In this document: positions 12,101 through 23,930 of the stretch, one piece after another
Position numbering within the stretch: the first letter of the stretch is position 1
Layout: every line of letters starts with the position of its first letter
DNA from: Campylorhamphus procurvoides
Lineage: Eukaryota; Chordata; Aves; Passeriformes; Dendrocolaptidae
DNA length: 64,000 bases
Direction of reading: 5' to 3'
Assembly: GCA_013396655.1 (NCBI GenBank)
Contig: WBMV01006629.1
Span: 69,157-133,156 of the forward strand
Position numbers and translations under genes: made by a program
The notes under the pieces: generated by a model
The model's input: only the letters and a program-made list of their open reading frames with translations
Told to the model about the DNA's origin: nothing
Databases searched by the model: none

Positions 12101-14896
12101 AGTGGTAAAAGTAAGTAGCTCAAGTGTTAAACACGAGTTTCATAGCAAACAGAATAAATAGTAATTCATTAGGCAAAAGCCCGTGTCTTTCTTAATTTTT
12201 GGATACCAATTTTATATGGGGAAGAGTTTCAGATAATTCAGAAACCTGATCATTAATCTTAAGCTCATTTACCCATTGTCAGAAGCATGCTCAGCCCAGC
12301 AATCTGTGACCACCATTTCTGCCCCCTTGAACTTCAGAGCGTTATAAAAGCAATTATAGCAGAAATGGGTTCAAATGATGTCAGAACATGAGCAAATTAT
12401 AAATTCACTGATATATCCACTAAAGAATCTTTTTGTGCTATGTAAGTAAAAAACCCCCACACAACCAGTGAAAAAACCTCCATACTAATTTTTCTCCATT
12501 TAGGTATCTATTAGCCATTGTTAGACCCCAGAAATTGTTAGCAGTAGCCCATTAAGGTGTAAATTCTGACCTCAAAACCAACCAGTACACTAACAACAAG
12601 GTCTGTGAAATTCTAAACCAATGAAAATTGATACAACCACTGCATACTTATTGTATAAGTATATATTCATGAAAGTTCTACAAGCAAAAGCAGATCATCT
12701 ATTTTGTAATTGTAATACTAATTAGTTATAAAAAGATAGATGAAGCCCCAGATTTTTCTACTGAGAATTCAACTTTCTGTTTCAAAAATTCTGGGATCCA
12801 GTTCTGACATTTCATGTAGGCAGTAAGATAAATGTGGTGTAGCTGCAGGGTTCCCTCCTCCCACTTTCAGCTACCTCAGTTTCTGGAGGGCAGCCAAAGC
12901 AGTGACTCCTGCCTTAGTTTGCAGACAGCTCTGAAGTGTGATTCTGGGAAAGAAAGCTGAAGGCTTGGGCAACCTTCCAAGACAGCCCAGCATGACAGAG
13001 GTATGCACAGCTCCACTGGCATTGGCAGGGCCCTTTGTTGCCAGCCTTGCTTTTCCAGGCAAGGACTCTGACAAACATTTAGAAGTGCAAAGATTCTCAT
13101 GATTGAGAAAGAGAGGGTGATCTGTATTGCCCTTCCTCTTTTACAATTTTTTTCCTCTTTTGCTTTAAAGAGATGGGTTGAGGCTGTTGAGGGCCTGGGC
13201 CATCCCTGCTTAATAGCAGTCTGAAAGACACTGAGCGAGAGAAGGTGGCCACAGCTGAGTCTTGAAGATCTCTGGCTATCTTCTGCTGTGGACAGTCTTT
13301 AAGGGTGTTTGTAGCAGCATATGAAACAGAGCACTCCTGAACTTGACCTGACATAGGTTATTATCTGAAGTGTTTTGAGCCATGCACAGACAGAAAACAC
13401 ATTCCCTAAAGTGGATCTGGTCCCACCTCTCAGGCTATCAGGAATGTGGTCTTTGATCCCGACAAGGCACTTGGATACTTTGCCATACTTGCATGCTTTG
13501 GTTTCCACCTCTGACAGCTGTAATAAAAAATCCCTCCCCCATCTGGCTGTAATATTTTAAGACTTCAGGGTTTACAGCTATCTGCTTTGCTCCTCTGCCA
13601 GGATTTTACTACTCAGCAGCAGGAATGACAGACCCAGGCAAGCATCCGCTAATCTAGTGCAAAATCTGAGATATTATATCTTGGGTGGAAAAACAGAGCA
13701 TGGACTTAACGAACAGCTGAAACACAGGTATACATGAGTGAAAGTCAAGGCACATATCTTAAATCAGACCAGTACACTTCAATGAAAGGTATCTGTAAAA
13801 TAGCTAAAGAGATCACTCTGCTATCTATGTGCATCCAGAATAAATAGGATACATGAAATTATAATTCAAACATTATATCACAAAGCCCTTAATTTATCCA
13901 CCTTTCTAAATAACTTTTATGAAAGCATTTGTTATTTTTCTGGTTTGGGTTTGTTTTTTTTTTAATGCTGTGAACATTATTTTTGCACAGTTTTCATTAA
14001 CTAAAAGTAGTTGCATACAATGTCATGGTGACTGTACACTGTTAATTTTATGTTGCTTCTACACAACTAGTTAAAGAAGTATTAAGACAGACTAAAAGTG
14101 GGTTTCCCAGTCTTCCACTGGACACCCACATTGCTGTTTGCAAAGCAGAAAATATACAATCATTCAGTAAACTGTTTTTCATTATGGCAGTGACACATAC
14201 AATAGTCTAAAACTAAGCTCAGCTATAATAATTCAAGAACATACCAACTCCGGGAGTTATACAGAAATCCAGATAATCTGGAGCAGGAAACCTGTGTTCA
14301 CACTGGAGGTGTACAAACAGTTGTGGTGAAGAGAAGGAAGACACTTCATTTGTGTGATGATTTGCTCTTGGGTTTGGTCACTGTCGTAAGTCTCCTTTTC
14401 ACCCACATAAGTAGGAAGACTAAGACACTGTCCTACATTGTGGCAATGAGAGGCTACTTGTTTAGGGACCCACCCCTTGGCAAGATCTGGATTCTTTTTT
14501 TTTTCCCCTCCCTTCAACAATTTTTAAGCCTTTATAAATCTGAGTCCAAAAGAAACTGTTCTTTTCTCCTTGATTTTGCATTGTTTTCATAAGGAACTGA
14601 CTAGTCTGAAAGCAGAACTTTTATTAGCAAAGTGAAGATCAGGTTTTTTTACTGAGGATGTTGGGCACCACCGGATTTTTTGGAATTTGTGCAGAGGGAA
14701 GGCATTGTTTTTATTTTGGTTTTGTTTCTCAATATACAACCTCTTTTAATTGGCAATAAATTAGTCTTCCATAAGTCTTTTTTGCCCATAATGATATCTG
14801 GTAAGTGGTGTCCTTCTCTTTATCTTGACCCACAAAATTCTCCATCTTATTTTATTCCCCTCCTATTGAGAAGGAGGAGTAAGAGAGTAGCCAAGT

Positions 14897-14930
14897 GGGT
14901 GTCTGACAGCCAACCAAGGTCAACTCACCA
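14897..14930 (+). repeat. Dispersed repeat fragment, copy 1
   Basis: Contains GGGTGTCTGACAGCCAACC followed by AAGGTCAACTCACC. It agrees at 29 of 34 positions with 16300-16333 in the same orientation. The core is reminiscent of bird LTR-associated sequence, but the family is not certain. Confidence 0.45.
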
Positions 14931-16299
14931 CAGGATGCAAGAGAAAAAATCAGCCTTCAGGAAAAGGAGCCCCTGGCCCTCTTGTGTAGGTTGTCTCTCA
15001 GTGTAAGAATAAGATTTGCATTACACTTGCTCCCACAATCATCACCATCAACTGAGGCTGTGTTTTGTGGGAATTTTTTTGCCAGCAGTGACCAGTATCC
15101 ATGACTCAGGCTTCTTTTATCTCTGATTACCTTAGGAGTTAGCTTTTCATGGTCATTCCTTATTTTCAGCATCCATAGTTTCTCCTGCTTGACTTAAGTT
15201 TAAACTATTTACAGAACACTCTAATGCCTGGGCACTCCCTAATAATTCAGCTGATTTAGATTTGCATATTATTTATTTATCTGTCACACAGAAGGAAAGG
15301 AGGAGACAATTACTTGAGTTTTCCCTTGTAGACTTATCTTCTCCCTTTACTGCCTATATAAAAATACTAATCTTGGACTATTTTTATTGTATCTGTTTCA
15401 TTATACTTTATTTCTCAGATTCTAGATGATTTGGGAAATAAGTCTTTTTTAGGGAGAGAAACCAACAGACCAGGACACAAAGAAAACCTGCATCAGAAAG
15501 GGAGGTTCAGAGTCCAGCTTCATCTCAGCTATCCTTTCCAACAAATTATTAATGCTGAATTTTGTGATGAAATACCTTAACTTACGGTTTCAGGATTTTT
15601 GTGTTTAGATTTGGGGTTTCTCTGGTTTTAATTTTGATTCGTCAAAGTTAAATTGATTTTTTCAAGTTGTGCCATGGATTTCTTTTATATTTTCTTATTT
15701 TTTCTTAATAAAATTTCATTTATTTATTTAAAAAAAACCAAAAAACTTTTACTTTTCTAACTGATGTTTTTCCTCATAATCCCACTCATCTTTACTAATT
15801 TTTTTTAAGTGGTAGAGAAATGAGCTAGCACTCACAGAAGTCAATATTTCTGATAACTTTAGGGAGCTCTGGTAGAAATCTTAAAGGCTCACACTTTCCA
15901 GACAGAGCTAATATTCTGTTTGGAACAGCTCCCAAACCAGGCATGTTTTAACAAGTACACCTATGATTAAGCTGAATTGTGCAATCAGAAGTACGCAGAG
16001 CTGGAAGGCCCCTGACAGGTTTTTAACTTTTTTCAGAAAGGGATACAAACACAGACAAGTGCCAAATCCTCTTAGAATTTCCTGGGACCCAGTCCTATTT
16101 TAAAAGAAGGACTCTGGCCCTGCCAAAATAAATGCTCAGTTGTCTGTCTCCAGCCACAGGGCAGTGTGATGTGCAGCTGCAGGGGTTTGAGAAGGTATGG
16201 GGACTCCAGCAGCACACATGGCCCTCTGAGTGTTGGTGTCTGTGTCCAGGTGTTGGCAGAAGGAGTGGCATCTGTGAGAAGAGGCCAGAGCACCAGGGT

Positions 16300-16333
16300 G
16301 GGTGTCTGCCAGCCAGACAAGGTCAACCCACCC
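16300..16333 (+). repeat. Dispersed repeat fragment, copy 2
   Basis: Contains GGGTGTCTGCCAGCCAGAC followed by AAGGTCAACCCACC. It pairs with the copy at 14897-14930, 1.4 kb away. Flanks are not obviously similar, so a tandem duplication is unlikely. Confidence 0.45.
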
Positions 16334-18296
16334 CATGTAGACAGAGAGCAGCTGATCCCCTTCTTGGATGGACTGGCCATTGTCTCCAAAGTCCAGTCCA
16401 CCTGGCCTCCAGCACAGCTAGAGCTGTAGACTGTTCCTTTCTTTTTCCACTGTTTTCTGGAATAGACATCACAAGGATAATCCTACCACATCAAGGGCTA
16501 TAAAATGTGATTTGATCTTTCCATTACAAGGATATCCCAACTCACTACAGAAAGACTATATGCCTTTGCAGACCCTACTTACCAAAGTTTTCATGTTATC
16601 ATTTTTGTGAGAGAAGGTAGAAAGAAAGAGCTTTTCTCCATTAAAAATGCCTTCCCCTTCACCCCGGCATGTGTATTATCAAACACAGCAAACACCTCTT
16701 CTGAAAGAGGCTTACATTTTTTCCTCCTCTGCAGGCTCCATCCCAGGCAAGGAAGAAAAGACGTAAGTACTCCCAGTGCCATACTACAGTCAGGACACTG
16801 TGAACTCTCCTAGAGTACACAGGTTCAAGAGAGGGCTGAACAAATTCATGGGCTATAACTTTACCTGAAGTTATTAAATACAAATGCAACATTTCTGGCT
16901 GAGGAAGTACACGAGCATAAATGGTGGAGAATGGCAGTAATACCGGGCACTCACATACTCATACCAGTGCTGGTGATGGGATCGTGAGCTGGGTAGCCTT
17001 GTAAAGCTGTTTTTGAGTTCTTATATATCACCATTGTTGAACAAAATCTAATTTTGTTCTGAAATTTGTTGAAGCTAGATAAAAATCATAACAAAAGAGT
17101 CTTCTACAAACCACATCCTTTGTAATAGCCTTTCTCTCTTCTAGTGACTGCTTACATGACTATTATGTCAATTTTCAGTTGTCACATTCCTGTAACTTGC
17201 TTTGAAAGGATAATTAATAAAACAAGTCCAGTAGTCTCCTGGCAACTAATTTTTGCAAAGAAAATATGCCTTCCTAACACAGGAATTTTGTGTAGGTCAA
17301 ATGCATTCTTTGAGTTTTGAAAAAAAATTGAGAAAAATATTACAACAGAGGAGACACTTCTGGTAGTTACATGACAGCTTTCCTTTTGTTTTCCAGGTCA
17401 GGATTGAACAATTCAGGAGGAATAGTTTCAGATAGCATTTAATTTACCTTTTGGACTGCATAACAAAAATGTGACATCCAGAAACAATGGATAGAAACTG
17501 TTGTCTGTCTAGTTAAATAGTGGACTCTCTCTTTCCTGTATATCATTCTACTGTAACATCGATGAAGATCAGAAAAGTTAGAATTTTTCTCATGTGAAAA
17601 ATGTACTTTTGTCAAAGTGATATTTTTGGGGTTTTAACTACTAATTGAACATTCACAGTCATAAAATATTCCAGAAGAAATAATAAGGATGTTATTTTTT
17701 TACCATTTTACCATTGCTCTTAGTTCTTTATAACATTTAGTAATTCACTCCATAGAGAATTGCCCAATGAGAAGATCTAGTGTCTTTATTAGTTGCAGAA
17801 TAATGCAGCACACTGTGAATGTTTTTGGGCTTCTGGAATCACTGAGATGATCATAAGATGCTCAGACTTACACAGCACATTAGCACAGTGCTTCTAATGA
17901 CTTTTTAGAATATTATTTTTCTCTTTTTTTTTTGTATGAACTTCATAACTACTCCAAAGATACTTGGAAAAGGGGAGATGTTAAGAAAATTACCTTATCT
18001 CTGCTAAGATGCTGTCTGCCCTGGCACACTGAATTGTAGTATGTTCCAAACTTGAAAAGCTGCAATCATTGCAATGACACCAAGTTTAATTTTGTGATCA
18101 GTTTGGACAAGAAACCACCTTGCTTAGTAACTTCATCAGCTTCCCATCGCTGGAACAAACATGAGTCAGTGTTACTCAACGTACTTCTCACAGGTGTAAG
18201 ATAATGTTAGACGGAAGCTAAACCCTCATCTACCCATTTTCCCTTGTGATACCATGTCTGAGCAGTGATGTATTTTGAAAAGAATTCTCAAGACCA

Positions 18297-18323
18297 TTTA
18301 TTTAGTGACTTATTAGCTTTATT
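18297..18323 (-). promoter_or_regulatory. Paired candidate poly(A) signals AATAAA
   Basis: Two canonical AATAAA hexamers on the minus strand, at 18318-18323 and 18297-18302, about 470-495 bases after the stop. Canonical hexamers are preferred over ATTAAA, but such motifs are common by chance in AT-rich DNA. Confidence 0.35.
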
Positions 18324-18671
18324 AGTTCTGTACATTTCTGGATGCTTTACTCAAGAGAAAAAATTACAAGACATTTCAGTCTTCTTGAGATGCAACATCA
18401 TAATTACATACTTACTAAAGAGCCTTTGGAGAGACTGGTATTTTCCATATATAGTTTCCTATCAAGTAAGTTATTTATCCTTCCCAATTATCTCTGCTGT
18501 CACAACCTTTCTTTGCCAATAATAGTTAATCTGAAGGTCTAATAGCCAGAAAGAGTAATAACCTCTATAGCCTCACTTCAAAACCTTAACAGAGATAGCT
18601 GCTAACAAATGATGGTAATAAATAGTAGAATTATTATTGTTGCCAAGCATAAGGATCATTTTTATATGTAG

Positions 18672-18677
18672 TTTAAT
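18672..18677 (-). promoter_or_regulatory. Candidate poly(A) signal ATTAAA
   Basis: The second-commonest vertebrate poly(A) hexamer, about 115 bases after the ATP6AP1L stop codon. It would give a short 3' UTR. Confidence 0.3.
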
Positions 18678-18792
18678 TATCTCTTTCTGCTATGATATCT
18701 TTTTAGGTTGCACATATTATGATGTAAAAAGGTTGTAAAAATCATAAATAACAGACTAGGAAAAGCTGCAGCAGCATTAAGTCAGTCCATGG

Positions 18793-19002
18793 CTATTCTG
18801 TCTGAGGAACTGACAGAGCTGGACCTTTGGGATCGTCAAATCTGTTGTTTGTTGTGAGCTGCATGATCATATGGATTCCATACGTCAGGATCCACACCAA
18901 AATTATAGATGTTACCAGGCCCATCCAGATTGCAGGAGTGAAAAAACCTGTACAGTCACTTGCATAGGAAAACTGATTGTTTTCAATGTTGAAGCCTTGA
19001 AT
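18793..19002 (-). CDS. ATP6AP1L: ATP6AP1L last coding exon: transmembrane helix and cytosolic tail
   Basis: The exon starts in phase 0 after a TTTCAG acceptor and runs 69 codons to a TAG stop. It begins [17 protein letters not shown], matching the Ac45 stretch [17 protein letters not shown]; the Cys is the likely disulfide partner of the FHC Cys in the previous exon. A hydrophobic segment at about residues 22-48 of the exon (from [10 protein letters not shown]) is the single membrane helix. The tail [18 protein letters not shown] parallels the Ac45 tail (RFDDHKGP) but differs in its last eight residues, which are nearly invariant in ATP6AP1. That difference is the main reason for choosing the L paralogue. 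The frame is intact with no degraded residue. Confidence 0.95.
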   Translation of the reverse strand: MQGFNIENNQFSYASDCTGFFTPAIWMGLVTSIILVWILTYGIHMIMQLTTNNRFDDPKGPALSVPQTE

Positions 19003-22000
19003 CTGAAAATGAAGAATGGTAGATAGATGAGTGCAATTAAGCTTGGACCATAGTTCCTACTTTCATGGACTTAAATTTAAATTTATTTAAATTTAAATTA
19101 ATTAAAACCATGCCTTTTAATTACCAGTCATACTCTACCCATTAAAAAGAGTGCAAAAAAACCTGCTCTGTGTAACAATATTCCAGGTGTCCTTTTCACC
19201 CAGGAAATTAAAGATGCAGAATCAATTTCTATGATAAGAAACAGGTTTCCTGCTTCAGAAACTTTTATTACTTTTAGAAGTAAAGTCCCAAAGGGAAAAT
19301 GTGTTCAGTATTCTGTAATCATGTGATCAGTATATCAGTATTTGTTGATCATCAGCTCAATGACAGCAAATCTCATGATCTGAGGAAGCTCAAAACACTC
19401 AAAAGTATGAGAGTTAGGGCCTCCTCAGATCATGAGATTTGCTGAAATACCCGGAGAGATTTATCTAATAGCTCCTTGACAAACAAAACTCCTGGAACTT
19501 ACTTTAAAACACACCTAATGAAGATGACCTTTTTGTCTAAGTTTTAGTGAAAGTTCAAGGAGAAAACAGTTATAAAACCTTTCTTCCTCCCTCCTCAAAC
19601 ATCAAAGACTCAAAGTAGGAAGGAGGGAGGGCTTGCTTTATTGAGGCATGTGATATGTGTTGTTTACTAACATGCGAAACCTATATATGCTTTTCCAGAA
19701 GTTAGAAAAATCTGTAATCTCTGCTTTCACTGAATTCTCAGCGTCTGCCATTGACTGCGCTCTTACAATACATATTTTTCTTCAGAAAAATCAACTATTT
19801 TAGAGATACATAGCCACAAATTGTACAAAAAGTATCAACAAACCAAATGCTTTTGAGGCCACTAACTTTCTAGAAATGTTGTTCAAACCAATCAAAGGAT
19901 TACAAAACTATTGAAGAAAAGGAAGATAATCCCCCCTCTACAGACATGTACATAAGCACTGATTCCTTCAGAAAGAAGGGAATCTAACTAGTGGAAGAAG
20001 AGGAAGGAAACAATTGAGTTTTGAGTCTTTCTTGAATAATTTTATAAAGAAAAATGAAGACTGAGATTCTTATGTGTTTACAGAATCCTTGAAATGGATG
20101 TGTGAGGAAATCATCAATCACCATATACCTACTGGTGAAGAAACAAAAACTTAAAAATTAAAATTTTCTATTATATATTATAGAATAAAATAAAAGGGAT
20201 TATTTTATTTAAATCACTTCTCTCACAAGGCAGTAAGCAAGAAAACAGAAGGTCATGGATTTCGACTTTGATATGTTCTCACTTCATGATTATTCTATGA
20301 TTCACAATAAACTAAATGGAAAGTTTTAGTTTATTCATCGCAATAAAAGAGTATGCACTTGCTAGGAAAGCTGTTGGCAGAAACATAGAGCAAATCAATT
20401 TGTGGCTTGCATACCAGTTACCACGCTACACCAGTAATCGCTCTGGGTTTCAGTTCATTCACGGCTTAGGTGCCTAAAGTTAATGTGTACATAATCTGTG
20501 TGTTACGAACAAAGTCTGTACCTTCCAGAATGCTGATTAATAAAACTATTATTAAATGCAGCAATAAGGGCTCTTTAGGTAATGTGGAGGTGAAGGCAAA
20601 TCTAGCAATTCAACCTTTTCTAGACCTCTTAGAAGAATCTCTCCAAGTCAGATCATGGTAGCTTACTTGCAAAGACTGTCTGCTTTCATCAGAGGTAGTC
20701 AGAACTTCTGATTAAAGCAGGATTAGTGAAAATAACCTTTTGGACTACATAATTGCTTGCATAGTTTTAGAGAATGCAAGTGATTGCAAAAGACTTTGCT
20801 TGTTAAGCCACTGCTTTGACCACAAATGAGAATGTGAATAGGAGTCATGAAATGTAACCTGAAGGACTCATTTACAACAAATACAGAAAGCGGGTGATGA
20901 TTTATGTCATTTGTGTTCAAAAAATGGATTGAAATTCTGGTAAAGAATACACACTTCCCACCACGTTTACAAGGAATCTCTGAAGTACTTGATATGTATG
21001 TTTGGTTAAGAAAGGCTTTGCCACTTCAGATTTAGTCAGAAATACTTAACTTTATTATTTCAATCTTATTTTTTTCCTAAAGTGGATTATGCTTATCTAA
21101 CCTTCAAGGTGAAAGATTCAGTTGTACATTCTTAAAATGCTATGGCTACTTTTAGACAAGAGCTGAAGAATATGCACAGTTATTTTATTGTTTTTCTGAA
21201 ACTTCATAATTTCTGTGGAGGCGTTACATCACAGGTGGGAACTAAAAATGTGACTCCTAGCAGCATTTCTACCTATAGCAGAATTAAAAATACTTACATG
21301 TGGTTCTCTAACTTTTATGAATGCAAAAGTCTTTTGGATACAGGCCTCTGTACTGCCAAAGTTTCAATTTTAGTGTTTGCACTAGTGTCATTTGTCTTGG
21401 TTATACAAGTCTGTATTTACTCGATAGAGTTATCTCATTTGACCCTTGACAAAGCCTTTAAGCAAAATATGCTGTTTTCATGGTTCTTAAGTGTACACTA
21501 AACATCTAATTTTTGAACTCCAAAATATTTTAGACACAAAGAATCCTAATATTCTTCATTTTTAATTTTTGGGAGTTTTTCTTTGGTACCAAGGTCCTTC
21601 TGAACTACTGTGACACCTACTACAGAAAAGCACTGCTTTTGGTAGCAGTCTCCTCTTTAACTTCATTGACAATTCTGGGGTCCTCAAAAGGGTGTGGCAG
21701 AACCAACAAGAAGCCCCACCAAATGCAGAGCAGTTTTGGTGCAGTGAACAGCTATGAGTGGTGACATCCTAGGCTATGAGGACACCTAAACAGCATCCCA
21801 CAGAGGTTCTTTAGATGGTAGTGAGTGAGCTAGCTGCAGAACTGAAATGAAAGGCTGCATCAGTTCAGTCCTGCCTTGGAACAAGCGATGCAAGGCTTCC
21901 CTATGCAGCTGCCATGGTCCTCTGTTAATGTGATACTGTTTTCAGGACACAGCATTGCAAAGTGCTGGGTACCCATTTGATTGACATTGGATCCTGGTTT

Positions 22001-23692
22001 CTAATTCATTGCATAACATTGACATTAAAATCATGTTCCTCAGTTTCAGCAACAGGATTTTGTGCTGGCTGCAACCACTGAGCACATCCCACGTGCTTTT
22101 TTCACCATGCAACAGAGTTTGGGGTTTTTTAAATCTCATTCTAGAGCAAAGTCTGATATTGAGATCACATTTCACTATGTACCAGTGGAGAATACCTGCA
22201 AAAGTATTCTGGTCAGACAGAACTTGAAAACGAGCCTATAATAATGACTTTCTGTTTCCTCACACAACAATAAAAATCAGAACAGGACTTTTCAGGTTGT
22301 GTTACATGCTTAGGACTTGATCAGAGAAAAAAGCATTTCTCAAGAGGAATTGGAATTCTGTTGTATGAACATTGGAAGCAGCTGCTGCTTCAAATAAATA
22401 AGGTGGGAAACCTACTACTTCTACTCTTGATTAAGACCATAATGAAAGGATGCTTACTAAGGACGGAGCAAGGCCTCTTCAAGATTTAAAAAGGCAGTAG
22501 TTTCAAAGCATACAGAAATTCAAGGAAAAGATAGGTTGTAAAAGACCCTTCATATTTTCATTGTTCATGTACTTTTATATCCCAGAGATGCAAAAGTCTA
22601 CCTCCGAAGCATTGACTAGGCAAAGTATAGCTGCATAAACTTTGGTATTTTCAGGCCTTTCCATAAAAAATGCCATCAGAAAGAGCCTTCACAATATTGA
22701 TGTGTTTTGCTACGTTGTTTCTCAAAAAATTGTGAGACTTGATACTGAAATCTGTAGAAAATAAATCTCAGCACCAATGATGTTCCTTTGAGATTTCCAT
22801 TATTTAAGCAGAAATATCATCTGGAGCCAGATTACCAAGATTTGGTTTGTTATCAAAATCATAAATGCAATTATATCAGCATTTGTATCAGGTTACCAAG
22901 TGGTTAGTTCATGTTTGACAAATAGACTACAGTTTCAAATTATTCCAATTATTTCTATGATGTCTTTCATCAAAGAGATCCCTTAGTCAATACTGGTTTA
23001 AGATATAAATGTTGACATGCTTCTTCTAAGTCAAGAACAAAGCTCAAAATAATAAAGATGTAATCATCTACACCTCACATATGTAGCCTGTACTACTGTA
23101 CTAAATACACAGAATAACTATGTCTCATTCAGAAAAAGCCAGTTGCTTTTCTTCTGGGCCATGCAGGATCTAATATTGCTCTTAATTGAAGTCCATGGCA
23201 AACCATTACATCTGATTGCACTGGGCTTTGTTTCTATCTGTAGGAGTACAGACAGTCTATGTCGCTGAAAACAGCAATCACACTAAGCTGCATTTCCCCA
23301 GGTAAACAAAGTGCCAAGAAACCAAACAAAAACAAAGTAAGCAGCATAAAGCCAACTACCCAAGAGGCCTCTGTTTCCAAGAGCAGCCCAATTCAGTAAA
23401 CAGGCATAGAGACTTAGTCATTCTTTGCCTGATTAAGCGCCTTTGGTTTAATTGGTTTTTCTTTTCTGTGGACAACTTCACAGTTTTGTTTTTCAAAGCT
23501 GCGCTTTCATGTTCTCCTTGTTCGGCAACTGGCATCTTTTTTATTGTTGTACTGAATAGCTCACCTGGACAACAGGTTTTTTATATTTTCCCTCAGGCTT
23601 AAATGGAAGTAAGGGCATTATGAATGTGTGTCATTCACCATCTACAATAGCAATTTCTTGGAATTATCTCTGAAATGGCAGTGTATACTCAC
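19003..23692 (-). other. ATP6AP1L: ATP6AP1L last intron
   Basis: A 4.7 kb intron between the YSFHC exon and the transmembrane exon. It holds a perfect inverted repeat (19364-19444), an AT palindromic patch near 19071-19105, and a purine/pyrimidine inverted patch near 19578-19633. No other repeat or gene recognised. The 119-codon plus-strand open frame at 21142-21501 shows no domain or splice context. Confidence 0.8.
19364..19444. repeat. Perfect 23-base inverted repeat, hairpin-forming
   Basis: The left arm 19364-19386 is the exact reverse complement of the right arm 19422-19444; the spacer is 35 bases. A few further pairs (19388-19391 with 19417-19420) extend the stem after one mismatch. 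The approximately 80-base foldback is the size of a microRNA precursor, but animal precursors are usually imperfect. A recent local inverted duplication or tiny foldback element would fit as well. Confidence 0.85.
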
Positions 23693-23930
23693 TTGCAATG
23701 TGGAAATGAAAACATCCCAATTTTTTGCTTCACTGTTGTTTGGAACCAGCCTTGCAGGATAGAGATTGCCTGTTCCCACCAGCTGACAATGAAATGAATA
23801 CTCTGCAGGAGCAGAGATGCCAGAAACATTAAATTTAGCAAACTTTACTCCATCTTGTATGATCTCAACTGAATATAAAGTGGACCATTGTCTAGCCGAA
23901 CCTTCATAGAACTTGTTGGTCATTAAAAAC
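23693..23930 (-). CDS. ATP6AP1L: ATP6AP1L exon: conserved luminal C-terminal domain
   Basis: The 238-base exon has acceptor TTTCTAG and donor GTGAGT. Its first base completes an Arg codon split with the preceding exon, giving RFLMTNKFYEGSARQW, close to the Ac45 core (RFLMSNKFY-type, SARHW). Next come KFNVSGISAPAEYSFHCQLV, carrying the conserved FHC cysteine and an N-glycosylation sequon (NVS), and a second sequon NNS. The exon closes NWDVFISTLQ in phase 0, feeding directly into IQGF of the last exon. This part faces the organelle lumen. An upstream in-frame Met in the open stretch lies in the intron and is not a start. Confidence 0.95.

Larger units (their letters stand above)
9153..18296. 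other. Intergenic, no gene recognised
   Basis: About 9 kb downstream of ATP6AP1L with no recognisable exon, RNA gene or intact mobile element. Two related 34-base segments (14897-14930 and 16300-16333) suggest dispersed-repeat fragments. Around 16800-16900 the text resembles the 3' part of a very old LINE, too weakly to delimit. Open frames at 16072-16503 overlap on both strands and look like repeat-derived noise. Confidence 0.55.
18297..18792 (-). other. ATP6AP1L: Likely ATP6AP1L 3' untranslated region
   Basis: Sequence directly after the TAG stop on the minus strand, with no coding potential. It extends to the most distal of three candidate poly(A) signals. The true cleavage site cannot be read from sequence alone, so the left boundary is a guess. 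Confidence 0.4.

Noticed and set aside
21142..21501. 119-codon plus-strand open frame in the last intron
   Set aside because: Composition reflects AT-rich DNA, with no recognisable motif or splice context.
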